Shown piece after piece: positions 35,897 to 45,924 of a stretch of DNA of 64,000 nucleotides. The notes below the pieces were generated by a model. That model did not search any database. It saw only the letters and a list, made by a program, of their open reading frames with translations, and was not told the origin of the DNA. A program made the position numbers and the translations under genes. The DNA comes from Bacteroidales bacterium (GTDB taxonomy: Bacteria; Bacteroidota; Bacteroidia; Bacteroidales; F082): positions 124,001 through 188,000 of the forward strand of contig JAFYNJ010000009.1 in assembly GCA_017549805.1 (NCBI GenBank), read 5' to 3'. Position 1 is the stretch's first letter. The number at the start of each line of letters is the position of its first letter.

Positions 35897-35938
35897 CAGC
35901 CTTAAATTTGAGTAAAAAATAAATCTATATCAAAAAAA

Positions 35939-37882
35939 ATGAAAAGAAAACTGATTATGTTTGTTGTGGCCTTGCTTCTTGGAGGTGAGGTGATGTATGC
36001 GCAGGATTTCCATTTTGCGCCCGACTTTGACTATCATGATTACACCATGCTTTACAGTGTCATTGGTCAGGTTTACTTCAATGGTGAAAAACAAAACAGC
36101 GACCAAGTTGAAGTGGCCTGTTTCGTTGGCGACGAATGCAGGGGAAGAGTCATGCTTATGGAGCCTTTCCCAAATGTACCTGACTTAGGTTATTTCGCTT
36201 ACCTTCCTTGTTATTATAACAATGTTGGTGAGACCTACACTTTCAAAGCATACGACCATGCCACTAGCAAAGAGTATGTAATTTGCGAAGAAACGGTTGT
36301 TGGCGATGAAGACGGCTATGGCGATGTCGATGATCCCTACGATCTTCATTTCACCAGAGAGGAAGAACCTACCATCGGTCCCGAGTATCCTTGGATACCC
36401 TCCACTGCCTATAGTGGCAATGGCATGGTAGTCACAGCCCAAATCCAAATCAACGGCCAGCTTGTTGACAGAGCCACCTACGAAGTGGGTGCCTTCTGCG
36501 GCGAAGAATGCCGTGGCACCTCACGTGAAAATGAAGAATACCCGAATCTCGTTGATTTCACAGAGGATGAACTGGGTTATTTCGCTTTCATGAACATCAT
36601 GGGCAATGATGGCGATGTCATCAACTTCTATCTGTATGATTTGGAAAGTGAAGAAATCGTCCCAGCTGTGTGTTCCACTACAATCACATTGGAAAACGAC
36701 GGCGAAGTCGGCGTAGATATCTATGGCGGCGACATCTTCGTCCTCAATTTCGAGACAGAACACTATACGAAGGATATCATTGGCTATGGAAACGGCAATG
36801 GTCACTATTATCTCATTGCTTCCCCCATCGGAGAAGTGAGTCCCGAGAATGTAGATAACATGCTGGCTAACAGCTATGACCTCTACTACTTCGACCAATC
36901 CCAAGACAAGGAATGGATCAACTACAATGGAGACCAGGAATTGAACCATGCAGGCGGTTTCAATCTGGAACCTGGCAAAGGTTACCTCTATGCCAACAGT
37001 GAGAATATCACGCTGACCTTCTACGGCACTCATAACGAAGGAGATGGTGAAGTGACCCTTACCAAGGATGGCAGTGCAGAATTCGCAGGTTGGAACCTCA
37101 TTGGCAACCCCTTTGCCGAAGACGCCTATATTGGTGGAAGAGCATTCTATAGAATGAACGAAGGCGGCACCGAAATCGAAGCTGCTACTGATGATGTCAT
37201 TGCTGCCATGGAAGGCATCTTCGTCATCGCTGAAGACGACGAAGAAACCTTGACTTTCAGCACAGAAGAACCTCAAAAGAGTGCTACCCTTGTGATGAAC
37301 ATCAGCCGCAACAACCGCGGTGGTGCCATCGACCGCGCCATCGTCCGCTTTGGCACGGGAAGCACCCTGCCCAAGTTCATGCTCAACAATGACAACACCA
37401 AGCTCTACATTCCTCAGGACAGCAAAGACTACGCAGTGGTCAATGCCAACGAGGACGGCGAGATGCCCGTCAACTTCAAGGCTTCCGAGAACGGCACCTA
37501 CCTCTTCTCCGTCAATGCTCAAGAGGTTGACTTCAGCTACCTCCACCTCATCGACAACCTGACCGGTGCTGATGTTGACTTGCTCGCCACCCCGAGCTAC
37601 TCCTTCGATGCCCGCGTTTCCGACTATGCCAGCCGTTTCAAACTGGTGTTCACCACCGGCAATGCCAATGGCAACAACTTTGCCTTCTACAACAACGGCA
37701 ACATCATCATCAACAACAATGGTGATGCCACCCTGCAAGTGGTTGACGTTACGGGTCGCATCGTGAAGAGCGAAAACATCAACGGCAGCGCCAACGTCAG
37801 TGTGAACGCCGCCCCTGGTGTTTACATGATCAACCTCATCAACGGCAACGATGTCAAGACACAGAAGATCGTCGTTGAATAA
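35939..37882 (+). CDS. Secreted protein with two tandem N-terminal repeats and a canonical T9SS type A tail
   Basis: 647 residues. Signal peptide 1-21 (ends VMYAQ). Residues about 22-135 and 140-265 are two copies of one domain, each with a V(A/G)xFxGxECRG core (VACFVGDECRG, VGAFCGEECRG) followed by LGYFA and a YxFKAYD/FYLYD strand. I do not recognise a named family. Residues about 285-450 match the LIASP/LIGNPFAEDAY domain that precedes the tail in the 5521 protein, and the last ~70 residues are a type A sorting domain ending QKIVVE. It closes the exported-protein block and ends at a strong terminator. Function unknown; no catalytic motif is visible. Confidence 0.75.
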   Translation: MKRKLIMFVVALLLGGEVMYAQDFHFAPDFDYHDYTMLYSVIGQVYFNGEKQNSDQVEVACFVGDECRGRVMLMEPFPNVPDLGYFAYLPCYYNNVGETYTFKAYDHATSKEYVICEETVVGDEDGYGDVDDPYDLHFTREEEPTIGPEYPWIPSTAYSGNGMVVTAQIQINGQLVDRATYEVGAFCGEECRGTSRENEEYPNLVDFTEDELGYFAFMNIMGNDGDVINFYLYDLESEEIVPAVCSTTITLENDGEVGVDIYGGDIFVLNFETEHYTKDIIGYGNGNGHYYLIASPIGEVSPENVDNMLANSYDLYYFDQSQDKEWINYNGDQELNHAGGFNLEPGKGYLYANSENITLTFYGTHNEGDGEVTLTKDGSAEFAGWNLIGNPFAEDAYIGGRAFYRMNEGGTEIEAATDDVIAAMEGIFVIAEDDEETLTFSTEEPQKSATLVMNISRNNRGGAIDRAIVRFGTGSTLPKFMLNNDNTKLYIPQDSKDYAVVNANEDGEMPVNFKASENGTYLFSVNAQEVDFSYLHLIDNLTGADVDLLATPSYSFDARVSDYASRFKLVFTTGNANGNNFAFYNNGNIIINNNGDATLQVVDVTGRIVKSENINGSANVSVNAAPGVYMINLINGNDVKTQKIVVE

Positions 37883-37903
37883 GCCATTCAACTGACATCA
37901 ACT

Positions 37904-37939
37904 AAAAATGGCTGCCACGATGTGGCAGCCATTTTTTTT
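37904..37939. terminator. Bidirectional terminator between the T9SS cargo gene and infB
   Basis: AAATGGCTGCCAC pairs with GTGGCAGCCATTT, a stem of about 15 bp with a 3-nt loop, and with T runs on both strands. It serves the plus-strand 35939 gene and the minus-strand infB operon. Confidence 0.9.
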
Positions 37940-37959
37940 GACTAGAAATCGCCCGAGCG

Positions 37960-40833
37960 TTAGAGCTTGCGGGCGATTTCCTTTTCGGTATAACCTTCGA
38001 TGATGTCGCCGACCTTGATGTCGTTGAAGTTCTCGATGTTGAGACCGCAGTCCATGCCGGCAGCGACCTCCTTGACATCGTCCTTATAACGCTTCAAGGA
38101 ACCGAGCGCACCCGTGTAGATCACGATGCCGTCGCGAATGATACGGATCTTCGTGTTGCGCGTGATCTTGCCGTCCAAGACCATACAGCCGGCGATGGTG
38201 CCGACCTTGCTGATCTTGAAGGTCTCGCGGATCTCGAGGTTGCAGGTGACCACTTCCTCGATCTCAGGCGCCAACATACCTTCGATGGCCGCCTTGATCT
38301 CTTCGATGGCCTGATAGATGATGGAGTAGATACGGATGTCGATCTTCTCCTGTTCGGCCAACTTGCGAGCCTGCACGGTAGGACGCACATTGAAGCCCAC
38401 GATGACGGCGTTGGAAGCCGAAGCCAACATGATGTCGGACTCGCTGATGGCACCCACCGACTTGTGGATGACATTGACCTGCACCTCCTCGGTGGAGAGC
38501 TTGAGCAGGGAGTCGGACAAAGCTTCGACGGAACCGTCCACGTCGGCCTTGACGATGATGTTGAGCTCCTTGAAGTCGCCGATAGCAATACGACGGCCGA
38601 TCTCGTCCAAGGTGATGTGCGGGCTGGTGCGGCGCGTTTGCTCGCGTTGCAGCTGCTCACGACGGTTGGCGATGTCTTTGACTTCGCGCTCGTCGGTCAT
38701 CACATTGAAGGTGTCGCCGGGCTGTGGAGCGCCGTTGAGACCCAACAGCAGCACAGGCGTGGATGGACCAGCCTCTTTGATCTTCTGGTTGTGGTCGTTG
38801 AACATGGCCTTCACCTTGCCGAATGTGGTACCTGCCAGCACCATGTCGCCAACGCGGAGGGTGCCGCTCTGCACCAGAATCTTGGCCACGTAGCCACGAC
38901 CCTTGTCGAGGGCTGATTCGATGACGGTGCCCTTGGCGAGCTTGTTGGGGTTGGCCTTCAGGTCGAGGAACTCGGCCTCCAGCAGCACCTTCTCCAGCAG
39001 TTCATCCACATGGAGACCGGTCTTGGCGGCGATTTCCTGTTCCTGATACTTACCACCCCAGCTTTCCACTAAGATATTCATCTTGGACAGCTGTTCACGG
39101 ATCTTGTCGGGGTTGGCCGTTGGCTTATCGATCTTGTTCAAGGCAAAGACAATCGGCACACCAGCGGCCTGTGCGTGGTTGATGGCCTCAACGGTCTGCG
39201 GCATCACATTGTCGTCGGTAGCGATGACGATGATGGCGACGTCGGTCATCTTGGCACCACGGGCACGCATGGCGGTGAACGCCTCGTGGCCAGGGGTATC
39301 GAGGAAGGTGATCTTCTTGCCGCTGGCTGTGGTCACCTCGTAGGCACCAATGTGCTGGGTAATACCTCCCGCCTCGCCTGCCACCACATTGGTGTTGCGG
39401 ATGTAGTCGAGGAGCTTGGTCTTACCATGGTCGACGTGACCCATGACAGTGACGACGGGAGCACGAGGCACCATGTCTTCTTCATGGTCCACCTCTTCAG
39501 TCTCGGCGATGGCTTCCTGCACATCGGCGCTGACGAAGTCAACCTGATAGCCAAACTCGCTGGCCACCACCGACAGGGCCTCAGCATCGAGGCGCTGGTT
39601 GATGGATACAGGCATGCCCAAACCCATGCAGGTGGCGATGACCTTGGTCACCGGCACGCCCATCATGACAGCCAAGTCGTTGGCGGTAACGAACTCCGTG
39701 ACCTTCAAGATGGATTTCTCCTCCTGCTGGCGCATCTGTTCTTCCATCATGCTGCCGGCAACCTGCTGACGTTTCTCACGACGGTGCTTGGAAGTCTTGG
39801 ATTTACCCAGCGGCGACAAGCGAGCCAAGGTGTCCTTGATCTGCTTCGAGATTTCTTCGTCGGAGAGTTCCACCTTTTCCTCGCGTTTCGGTTGAGGTCT
39901 GCCTTTGTCCTTCTTGGGATTCTTTTTGTTGGGATCGTTAGGTTGACCCTTGGCGCCCTTGCCTTTGCCCTTGTTGTCCACAATGGTTTCGGAAGAGCCT
40001 TCGGGTTTTCCGCCGATGCGTTTGCGTTTCTTCTTTTTGGAGTCGCTCTCCGAGGAGGCCACAGGCTGTTGCTTGGAGCGTTTGCGCTCTTCGGGAAGTT
40101 CGATCTTGTCGAGGATTTTCGGGCCTTCCAGCTTCTTGACTTCTGTCTTGATGAACTTAGGCTCGGCAGCGGCTTGTTCCGCCTTTTTGGCTTCTTCGGC
40201 CTTCAAAGCTTCAAGAGCTTTCTTCTCGACTTCGGCTTTCTTGGCTTCCTCAGCCTTCTTTTGCTCCGCTTTCTTTTCAGCGGCGTCGCGTTCAGCCTTT
40301 TCCTTGGCTTCGCGCTGCTTCTCCTCTTTGGTTTTCTTGTCAGGACGCGTCTTAGGATTCAGGCTCTCCAAGTCAATCTTGCCGACCACCTTAATGGGGC
40401 TTTCCTTCTCTTCTTCCTTCTTCTCTTCAACGGGTTCTGTCACAGCTGGCTTGGGTGTTTCCTTTGCCTTGGGCTTTTCGGCCTTGGGCTCTTTACGCTG
40501 TGTTTCCTTGACTATGGTGCTGGTGCGGATGAACACTTCTTCGTTGTCATCCTCCTCCTTGTTGTTTACAGACGTTTGCACAGTTGAATCCACCGAAACG
40601 GATCCTCCTTTATAGGAGAGGTCGCCGAGTTTCTTCGCCTCGTTCTTCACTTCCCTTTCGCCCTGGTATTCCTTCACGAGGAGCGCATACATCTCCGAGG
40701 TAAGCTTCGTGTTGGGCGACGAGTCCACCTGGAAGCCTTTCTTGGCAAGGAAATCCAGGATGGTTCCCATTCCCACGTTGAATTCCTTTGCCGCTTTCGA
40801 CAATCGGATGGTGAAATTAGTTTCTTCGGACAT
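37960..40833 (-). CDS. infB: Translation initiation factor IF-2
   Basis: 957 residues. IF-2 is the GTPase that brings initiator tRNA to the 30S subunit. The N-terminus has the IF2_N helix bundle ([21 protein letters not shown]), then a Lys/Glu/Ala-rich low-complexity stretch to about 330, a second IF2_N-like segment ([20 protein letters not shown]), and the GTPase domain with [12 protein letters not shown] (G1), DTPGHEAF (G3) and NKID (G4), followed by the C-terminal beta-barrel domains. A strong ribosome-binding site (AAGGAGG) precedes the ATG at 40833. It is 14 nt downstream of nusA in the operon. Confidence 0.97.
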   Translation of the reverse strand: MSEETNFTIRLSKAAKEFNVGMGTILDFLAKKGFQVDSSPNTKLTSEMYALLVKEYQGEREVKNEAKKLGDLSYKGGSVSVDSTVQTSVNNKEEDDNEEVFIRTSTIVKETQRKEPKAEKPKAKETPKPAVTEPVEEKKEEEKESPIKVVGKIDLESLNPKTRPDKKTKEEKQREAKEKAERDAAEKKAEQKKAEEAKKAEVEKKALEALKAEEAKKAEQAAAEPKFIKTEVKKLEGPKILDKIELPEERKRSKQQPVASSESDSKKKKRKRIGGKPEGSSETIVDNKGKGKGAKGQPNDPNKKNPKKDKGRPQPKREEKVELSDEEISKQIKDTLARLSPLGKSKTSKHRREKRQQVAGSMMEEQMRQQEEKSILKVTEFVTANDLAVMMGVPVTKVIATCMGLGMPVSINQRLDAEALSVVASEFGYQVDFVSADVQEAIAETEEVDHEEDMVPRAPVVTVMGHVDHGKTKLLDYIRNTNVVAGEAGGITQHIGAYEVTTASGKKITFLDTPGHEAFTAMRARGAKMTDVAIIVIATDDNVMPQTVEAINHAQAAGVPIVFALNKIDKPTANPDKIREQLSKMNILVESWGGKYQEQEIAAKTGLHVDELLEKVLLEAEFLDLKANPNKLAKGTVIESALDKGRGYVAKILVQSGTLRVGDMVLAGTTFGKVKAMFNDHNQKIKEAGPSTPVLLLGLNGAPQPGDTFNVMTDEREVKDIANRREQLQREQTRRTSPHITLDEIGRRIAIGDFKELNIIVKADVDGSVEALSDSLLKLSTEEVQVNVIHKSVGAISESDIMLASASNAVIVGFNVRPTVQARKLAEQEKIDIRIYSIIYQAIEEIKAAIEGMLAPEIEEVVTCNLEIRETFKISKVGTIAGCMVLDGKITRNTKIRIIRDGIVIYTGALGSLKRYKDDVKEVAAGMDCGLNIENFNDIKVGDIIEGYTEKEIARKL

Positions 40834-40847
40834 ACTTCCTCCTTCTT

Positions 40848-42104
40848 TTAGTTATCGTTTTCAAATTCGGCCTTGAGGATCTTGAAGACGTTGTTGACGG
40901 TCTCAATCTCCAAGTCGGCGCGGCGGGCCACTTCCTCAGGATTGATGGCCAGCACTTGTTTGGCGGTGTCGCAACCGATACCCACGAGGGCGTCGATGAC
41001 CCACTGCTCGATTTCATCGGAGAATTCCTGAAGATCCACATCCTCTTCGTCAGGAGTGATCTCACTGTTGCGATAGACATCGATGTTGTAGCCCGTCAAC
41101 TTGCCGGCCAGCTTGATATTGTAGCCACCTTTGCCGATGGCGAGGCTCACCTGGTCATTATCCATATAGACGTTGGCAAGCATGTTTTCGTTGTCGAGCA
41201 CAATGCTGCTGATCTTCGCTGGGCTGAGGGCCCTGGAGATGAAGAGGGTCGGGTTGGTGGTCCAGTTGATGACGTCGATGTTCTCGTTGCGGAGCTCACG
41301 GACGATGCCATGGATGCGGGAGCCCTTCATACCGACGCAGGCGCCGACGGGGTCGATGCGGTCGTCGTAGGATTCCACGGCAATCTTGGCGCGCTGACCG
41401 GGTTCGCGGACGATCTTCTTAATGGTAATCAAGCCATCGTAAACCTCGGGAACCTCAGCTTCGAAAAGACGCTGCAGGAAGATCTCTGAAGTACGGGAAA
41501 GGGTGATGACCGGGGAACCGTTGACGTTTTCAACGCTCTTCACGATGGCTCGGACGCTCTCACCTTTCTTATAAATATCGGATGGGATCTGCTCGCTGCG
41601 AGGCAGGATGAGCTCGATGTTCTCATCGTCAATGGCCACGATCTCGCGTTTCCACACATGGTTGACTTCGGCGTTGATGATCTCGCCCACCTTGTCCTTG
41701 TACTTCTGGAAGATGTTCTCTTTCTGGTACTCGCTGATCTTGGTCTGAAGGTTCTGGCGCAGGGCGAGGATGTCGCGGCGGCCGAAGCTTTCGATCTTGA
41801 GGATCTCTGACACATCGTCGCCTACCTCAAAGTCGGGTTCGATGCGGATGGCATCGGAGAGCTTGATTTGGCGCAACGGATCCTCGAGTTCGTCATCGTC
41901 AACCACGGTACGGTTGTGATAAATCTCAAAGTCGCCCTTGTCAACGTTGACGATGATGTCGATGAAGTCCTCGGTATCGGTGTCGAACTTTTTGTTCAAC
42001 ATGCCTCTGAACACATCTTCGATGATGCGCATCATGGCTTCACGGTCGATGTTCTTGAATTCCTTGAATTCGGAGAATGTTTCAACTAATTTGTAATTTT
42101 CCAT
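40848..42104 (-). CDS. nusA: Transcription termination/antitermination factor NusA
   Basis: 418 residues. NusA binds RNA polymerase and RNA and modulates pausing, termination and antitermination. The order is: N-terminal polymerase-binding domain, S1 domain ([25 protein letters not shown]), and KH domains ([24 protein letters not shown]; then [15 protein letters not shown]). An acidic C-terminal segment ([20 protein letters not shown]) leads to a short helical repeat. It sits 32 nt after rimP in the conserved rimP-nusA-infB order. Confidence 0.97.
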   Translation of the reverse strand: MENYKLVETFSEFKEFKNIDREAMMRIIEDVFRGMLNKKFDTDTEDFIDIIVNVDKGDFEIYHNRTVVDDDELEDPLRQIKLSDAIRIEPDFEVGDDVSEILKIESFGRRDILALRQNLQTKISEYQKENIFQKYKDKVGEIINAEVNHVWKREIVAIDDENIELILPRSEQIPSDIYKKGESVRAIVKSVENVNGSPVITLSRTSEIFLQRLFEAEVPEVYDGLITIKKIVREPGQRAKIAVESYDDRIDPVGACVGMKGSRIHGIVRELRNENIDVINWTTNPTLFISRALSPAKISSIVLDNENMLANVYMDNDQVSLAIGKGGYNIKLAGKLTGYNIDVYRNSEITPDEEDVDLQEFSDEIEQWVIDALVGIGCDTAKQVLAINPEEVARRADLEIETVNNVFKILKAEFENDN

Positions 42105-42136
42105 TATATTTTAGATTTCAAATTTATAATTCCAGA

Positions 42137-42592
42137 TTAAAAAACGATTGCTGGTTTGAGTTCGGTTGTCTTGCGATCCATGACGAGCTTGGTCGGCTCT
42201 TCTGCGGCTTTTTTCTTTGAGGTTTTCTTGGGTGCCGGCATGATTTCAACCTTTTCGGCGTCGAAGCCGATAAGTTTGCCTTGCATCTTGCCCATTTCCT
42301 TAGTCTTCACCTCGACATCCTTGCCGACATACTTTTGCAGTTGGCGATCCAGCTTAAGGGCGCCGCTGAGGCCCCATGAGAGCACGCTCAGTTCGAAGTC
42401 CTCCACATCGCGGTCCATCTTGCTTTCGACAAAGCGGCTGATGGCCACGCACTGGTCGATGTTGACGGCTGAATCGGCATCGACATACACTTCGATGACG
42501 TTGGCCGGTTTCACCTTCACTTCCACCAAAAAGAGGTCGGTGCCTTGGATGGCTTCTTCAGCCAATGTCGCAATTTGTTCTTTGTTGATCAT
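42137..42592 (-). CDS. rimP: Ribosome maturation factor RimP
   Basis: 151 residues. It helps assemble the 30S ribosomal subunit. The N-terminal alpha/beta domain ends in VEVYVDADSAVNIDQCVAIS and VLSWGLSGALK, the Bacteroidota form of the RimP signature. The second, Sm-like domain carries QKYVGKDVEVK and MGKMQGKLIGFDAEKVEI; the Lys-rich tail is common in this group. It is the first protein gene after tRNA-Gln, only 19 nt after that gene's terminator-like hairpin, leaving almost no room for a separate promoter. Confidence 0.93.
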   Translation of the reverse strand: MINKEQIATLAEEAIQGTDLFLVEVKVKPANVIEVYVDADSAVNIDQCVAISRFVESKMDRDVEDFELSVLSWGLSGALKLDRQLQKYVGKDVEVKTKEMGKMQGKLIGFDAEKVEIMPAPKKTSKKKAAEEPTKLVMDRKTTELKPAIVF

Positions 42593-42611
42593 ATCATTGT
42601 TTTTTTACAAC

Positions 42612-42643
42612 AAAAAAACCTGTTACATTCCGTAGCAGGTTTT
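42612..42643 (-). terminator. Terminator or attenuator between tRNA-Gln and rimP
   Basis: On the minus strand AAAACCTG pairs with CAGGTTTT, extended by TAC/GTA past one mismatch, with a GGAAT loop and a run of seven T. It ends the tRNA transcript. Partial read-through would feed rimP-nusA-infB. Confidence 0.8.
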
Positions 42644-42660
42644 CTCCACTTCCAACTTTG

Positions 42661-42731
42661 TTGTCGAGCAAGGATTCGAACCTTGACAGGCAGAACCAAA
42701 ATCTGCAGTGCTGCCATTACACCACTCGACA
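42661..42731 (-). tRNA. tRNA-Gln (anticodon TTG)
   Basis: 71 nt. The acceptor stem is TGTCGAG/CTCGACA (7 bp), the anticodon stem GCAGA/TCTGC with loop TTTTGGT giving anticodon TTG, and the T-arm carries GGTTCGAATCC. The discriminator base is A and no CCA is encoded. A -7 box lies upstream and a terminator downstream. Confidence 0.95.
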
Positions 42732-42755
42732 CCTTCATTCATCTGAATGCGGGTG

Positions 42756-42763
42756 CAAAGATA
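42756..42763 (-). promoter_or_regulatory. -7 promoter box of tRNA-Gln
   Basis: On the minus strand TATCTTTG fits TAnnTTTG, 24 nt before the tRNA 5' end. It may also drive rimP-nusA-infB. Confidence 0.65.
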
Positions 42764-42806
42764 CGGCTTTTTTTATTCTGCGCAAGCGTTTTTTTGAGAT
42801 TTTTTG

Positions 42807-42814
42807 TATTTTTG
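42807..42814 (+). promoter_or_regulatory. -7 promoter box of the DUF2723 gene
   Basis: TATTTTTG fits TAnnTTTG, 20 nt before the ATG at 42835. Confidence 0.65.
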
Positions 42815-42834
42815 CGCTTTCAATAAAAGAAGTC

Positions 42835-45800
42835 ATGACTTTCAAAAAGCTGAACAACATCATTGGATGGTTGGTGGGCATTGTTGCCACCGTCGTCTAT
42901 TTCCTTACCATGGAGCCCACTGTGAGTTGGTGGGACTGTGGTGAGTACATATCCACCTCGTTTAAGTTGCAAGTAGGTCACCCTCCTGGGGCCCCCTTGT
43001 TCCAGATGATTGCGCGATTCTTCACGCTGTTTGCTGGTGGCGACGTGACCAAGGCGGCCATGATGGTCAACGGCATGTCTGCCATTTGCAGCGGATTGAC
43101 GATTACCTTCCTGTTCTGGAGCATCACGATGATTGCCCGTAAGATTTGGATGAAAGAAGGTGAGGAATCCCCCATGCGCAACAAGGTGGGTGTGTTGGTT
43201 GCAGCTGCCATCGGTGCCTTGGCCTATACCTTCACCGAGTCGTTTTGGTTCAACGCCGTCGAAGGCGAAGTTTATGCCATGTCGTCGTTCTTCACTGCCG
43301 TCACTTTCTGGGCCATCCTGAAATGGGAGCGTGTCGCCGACAAGCCCGACAGCAACCGTTGGATCATCCTGATTGCCTTCCTTATCGGTCTTTCCATCGG
43401 TGTCCACCTGCTCAACTTGCTCTGCATCCCGGCTTTCGTGTATGTGGTTTACTTCAAGAAATGGGAAAAAACCAACTTCAAGGGTTTCTTGGTCGCAGGC
43501 TTGGTTTCAGTGGCGCTGCTGTGGCTCATCAACTCCTTCCTCATCCCGCAAATTGTCAACATGGCGGGTAAGATGGAGCTCTTTTTCGTCAACAGCCTCC
43601 ACGCACCGTTCAACCTCGGCACCATCGTCTATTTCGCCATCTTGGTCGGCCTCATTATATGGGGATTGAGTTACACCACCAAGCGCAAGAAGGTCATTGG
43701 CAATATCGCCATCCTGTCGTTCATGTTCATCCTGATTGGCTATTCAACCTTCTTCATGCTTGTGATTCGCGCCAATACCAATACTCCTATTAATGAAAAC
43801 GAACCCAAGGATGCACTTTCCATGCTCTCCTACTTGAACCGCGAGCAGTATGGATCGTGGCCCCTACTCTATGGTCCCTATTATAACGCCCCCATCTCCA
43901 ACGCTTCCGATGGCAAGCCCATCTATGTCAAGGATAAGAAGGCGCGTCGCTATGTGATCACTGACGACAAGAAGCTCACCCAACCGGAATATCCTTCCGA
44001 GATGAAGACCCTGTTCCCCCGCATGTGGAGCAACCAGGCAAAGCATGTGCAGATGTACGAGTCGTACCGCAAGGACAAGCGCGGCGTGGTACAAGGCAAC
44101 AAAGTCACCGTGCGATCCATCGACGGGACTTCACAAGTCGTCAACAAACCCACTTTCGGACAGAACCTCAAGTTCTTCATCAACTATCAGTGCAACTGGA
44201 TGTATTGGCGTTATTTCATGTGGAATTTCGTCGGTCGCCAAAACGATATCGAGAGCCAGGGAGAACTGGAACATGGCAACTGGATCAGCGGCATCAACTT
44301 TATCGACGAGGCGCGTCTCGGCGACCAGCGCAACATCCCCGACTGCCTGCAGAACCCAGGTCGTACCAAATACTATTTCCTGCCGCTCATTCTCGGCCTT
44401 TGCGGCTTGTTCTGGCTGCTCAAGAAGGACCTGAAATCGAGTTGGATCATCTTCCTGCTCTTCATCATGACGGGTCTTGCCATTGTGGTCTATCTGAACC
44501 AGACGCCCTATCAGCCCCGTGAGCGCGACTATTCCTACGCAGGCTCCTTCTATGCCTTCGCCATCTGGATCGGCCTCGGCGTGCTGGCACTCATCGACTG
44601 GATTGAACGTCTTACCAAGAGCAAGAACCTGGTGACTACCGTGCTGGTCGGCTTGATCTGCCTCATCGCCGTGCCTTGCCTCATGGCCTCACAAGGCTGG
44701 GAGGAACATAACCGTCACGGCAAGACTTCCGCTCGCGACTGGGCCAAGAACTATCTAGCACAGCTGCCGCCCAACTCAGTCATCTTCACCCGCGGCGACA
44801 ACGACACCTTCCCTTTGTGGTACATCCAGGAAGTGGAAGGCTTCCGTACCGACGTGCGCGTGGTCAACTACATGCTCTCTTCAGGCTACTGGTATGCCCA
44901 CCAAATGGGCCGTAAGGTGTACGATTCCGAGAAGCTATCGCTAACCTTGTCGCCCAGCGAATATGACAACGGCGTCAACGAATCGCTCCGCGTTTTCGAG
45001 GAAGAGAACCTCAAGGGCAAGTATGTGGAACTGAAAGACCTGATTGACTTCATCCACAATCCTAAGGCCGTCAAGTATTACACCAATGGATCCTCCACGC
45101 ACTATGTCCCTGTCAAAACCCTGAAGTTGACAGTTGACAAAGAGGCATGCATCCGTAACGGCGTCGTGCCAGAAAGCATGCAAGACAGGATTGTCGATGA
45201 GATCCGCTGGGAAATGAAGGACTCCTATCTTTACAAGAACGGATTGCTGTTGCTCGACTTCATGGCCAGCAACAACTGGGAACGCCCGGTTTATTTCACT
45301 TCGTTCAGCGACATGGCTTCGGTGCTTGGCATCCAGGAATACCTCCACATGGAAGGTCTCGCCTACCGTTTCATCCCTGTGAAGGCTGAAGACTATTACA
45401 AAGGTCTTGGCGGTGTGTATCGTGAAGGTTGTTACGACCTATTGGTCAACAAAGCCCAGTGGGGCAACTTGAACCAAGACGGTGTCGTGCCTGACCGCGA
45501 GAGCATCCGTAACAGCGAGTTTGCCCGCCAAGCATACGTCCGCCTTGCCCAGAGCTTGGTGAACCATCAGGAATACGACTCTGCCGTCATCGTCATGGAC
45601 AAGTTCCAGGAGTTCTTCCCGAACGAGAAGTTCCCCTACGAGCTTCGCCTGTACCAATTCCCCGAACTGTACTATGTTTGCGGCGCCAACGACAAAGGCG
45701 ACGACTTCATGCGCAAGCTGGTTAAAAACTGCTGCGACAAGGTTGACTACTACAGCAACATGAAGCAGCGTTTCGTGGAATACTACGAAGATGAGATTGA

Positions 45801-45924
45801 CGAGCAGCTCAGCATCTTGCGACAGATGCAGTTGACTGCGAAACAATACGACCGTACGGAGATGAAAAACCAGCTGGATTCCATCCTATCCGACTATCTG
45901 ACAAAATTCTATTTGACGGATTGA
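42835..45924 (+). CDS. DUF2723-family multi-pass membrane protein
   Basis: 1029 residues. The family signature is near the N-terminus: MEPTVSWWDCGEYISTSFKLQVGHPPGAPLF, with Trp-Asp-Cys-Gly-Glu and His-Pro-Pro-Gly-Ala-Pro. About ten or more hydrophobic segments fill the first ~600 residues. A second conserved block follows (NQTPYQPRERDYSYAGSFYAFAIWIG), and the last ~400 residues are soluble with FTRGDNDTFPLWY and a helical C-terminus. The family is related to eukaryotic TMEM260 and is thought to transfer sugars to proteins across the membrane; the exact reaction here is unknown. The start is ATG 42835: a longer frame from 42658 would read through the antisense of tRNA-Gln and lie upstream of the promoter. 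The 3' end overlaps lgt by 16 nt, tail to tail. Confidence 0.85.
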   Translation: MTFKKLNNIIGWLVGIVATVVYFLTMEPTVSWWDCGEYISTSFKLQVGHPPGAPLFQMIARFFTLFAGGDVTKAAMMVNGMSAICSGLTITFLFWSITMIARKIWMKEGEESPMRNKVGVLVAAAIGALAYTFTESFWFNAVEGEVYAMSSFFTAVTFWAILKWERVADKPDSNRWIILIAFLIGLSIGVHLLNLLCIPAFVYVVYFKKWEKTNFKGFLVAGLVSVALLWLINSFLIPQIVNMAGKMELFFVNSLHAPFNLGTIVYFAILVGLIIWGLSYTTKRKKVIGNIAILSFMFILIGYSTFFMLVIRANTNTPINENEPKDALSMLSYLNREQYGSWPLLYGPYYNAPISNASDGKPIYVKDKKARRYVITDDKKLTQPEYPSEMKTLFPRMWSNQAKHVQMYESYRKDKRGVVQGNKVTVRSIDGTSQVVNKPTFGQNLKFFINYQCNWMYWRYFMWNFVGRQNDIESQGELEHGNWISGINFIDEARLGDQRNIPDCLQNPGRTKYYFLPLILGLCGLFWLLKKDLKSSWIIFLLFIMTGLAIVVYLNQTPYQPRERDYSYAGSFYAFAIWIGLGVLALIDWIERLTKSKNLVTTVLVGLICLIAVPCLMASQGWEEHNRHGKTSARDWAKNYLAQLPPNSVIFTRGDNDTFPLWYIQEVEGFRTDVRVVNYMLSSGYWYAHQMGRKVYDSEKLSLTLSPSEYDNGVNESLRVFEEENLKGKYVELKDLIDFIHNPKAVKYYTNGSSTHYVPVKTLKLTVDKEACIRNGVVPESMQDRIVDEIRWEMKDSYLYKNGLLLLDFMASNNWERPVYFTSFSDMASVLGIQEYLHMEGLAYRFIPVKAEDYYKGLGGVYREGCYDLLVNKAQWGNLNQDGVVPDRESIRNSEFARQAYVRLAQSLVNHQEYDSAVIVMDKFQEFFPNEKFPYELRLYQFPELYYVCGANDKGDDFMRKLVKNCCDKVDYYSNMKQRFVEYYEDEIDEQLSILRQMQLTAKQYDRTEMKNQLDSILSDYLTKFYLTD

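Noticed and set aside
39175-40587. 470-codon open frame antisense to infB
   Set aside because: Leu/Phe-rich translation mirrors the Lys/Glu-rich region of IF-2; no ribosome site, no family resemblance.
42658-42834. 59-codon N-terminal extension of the DUF2723 gene
   Set aside because: It runs antisense through tRNA-Gln and lies upstream of the -7 box at 42807; the family signature starts just after ATG 42835.
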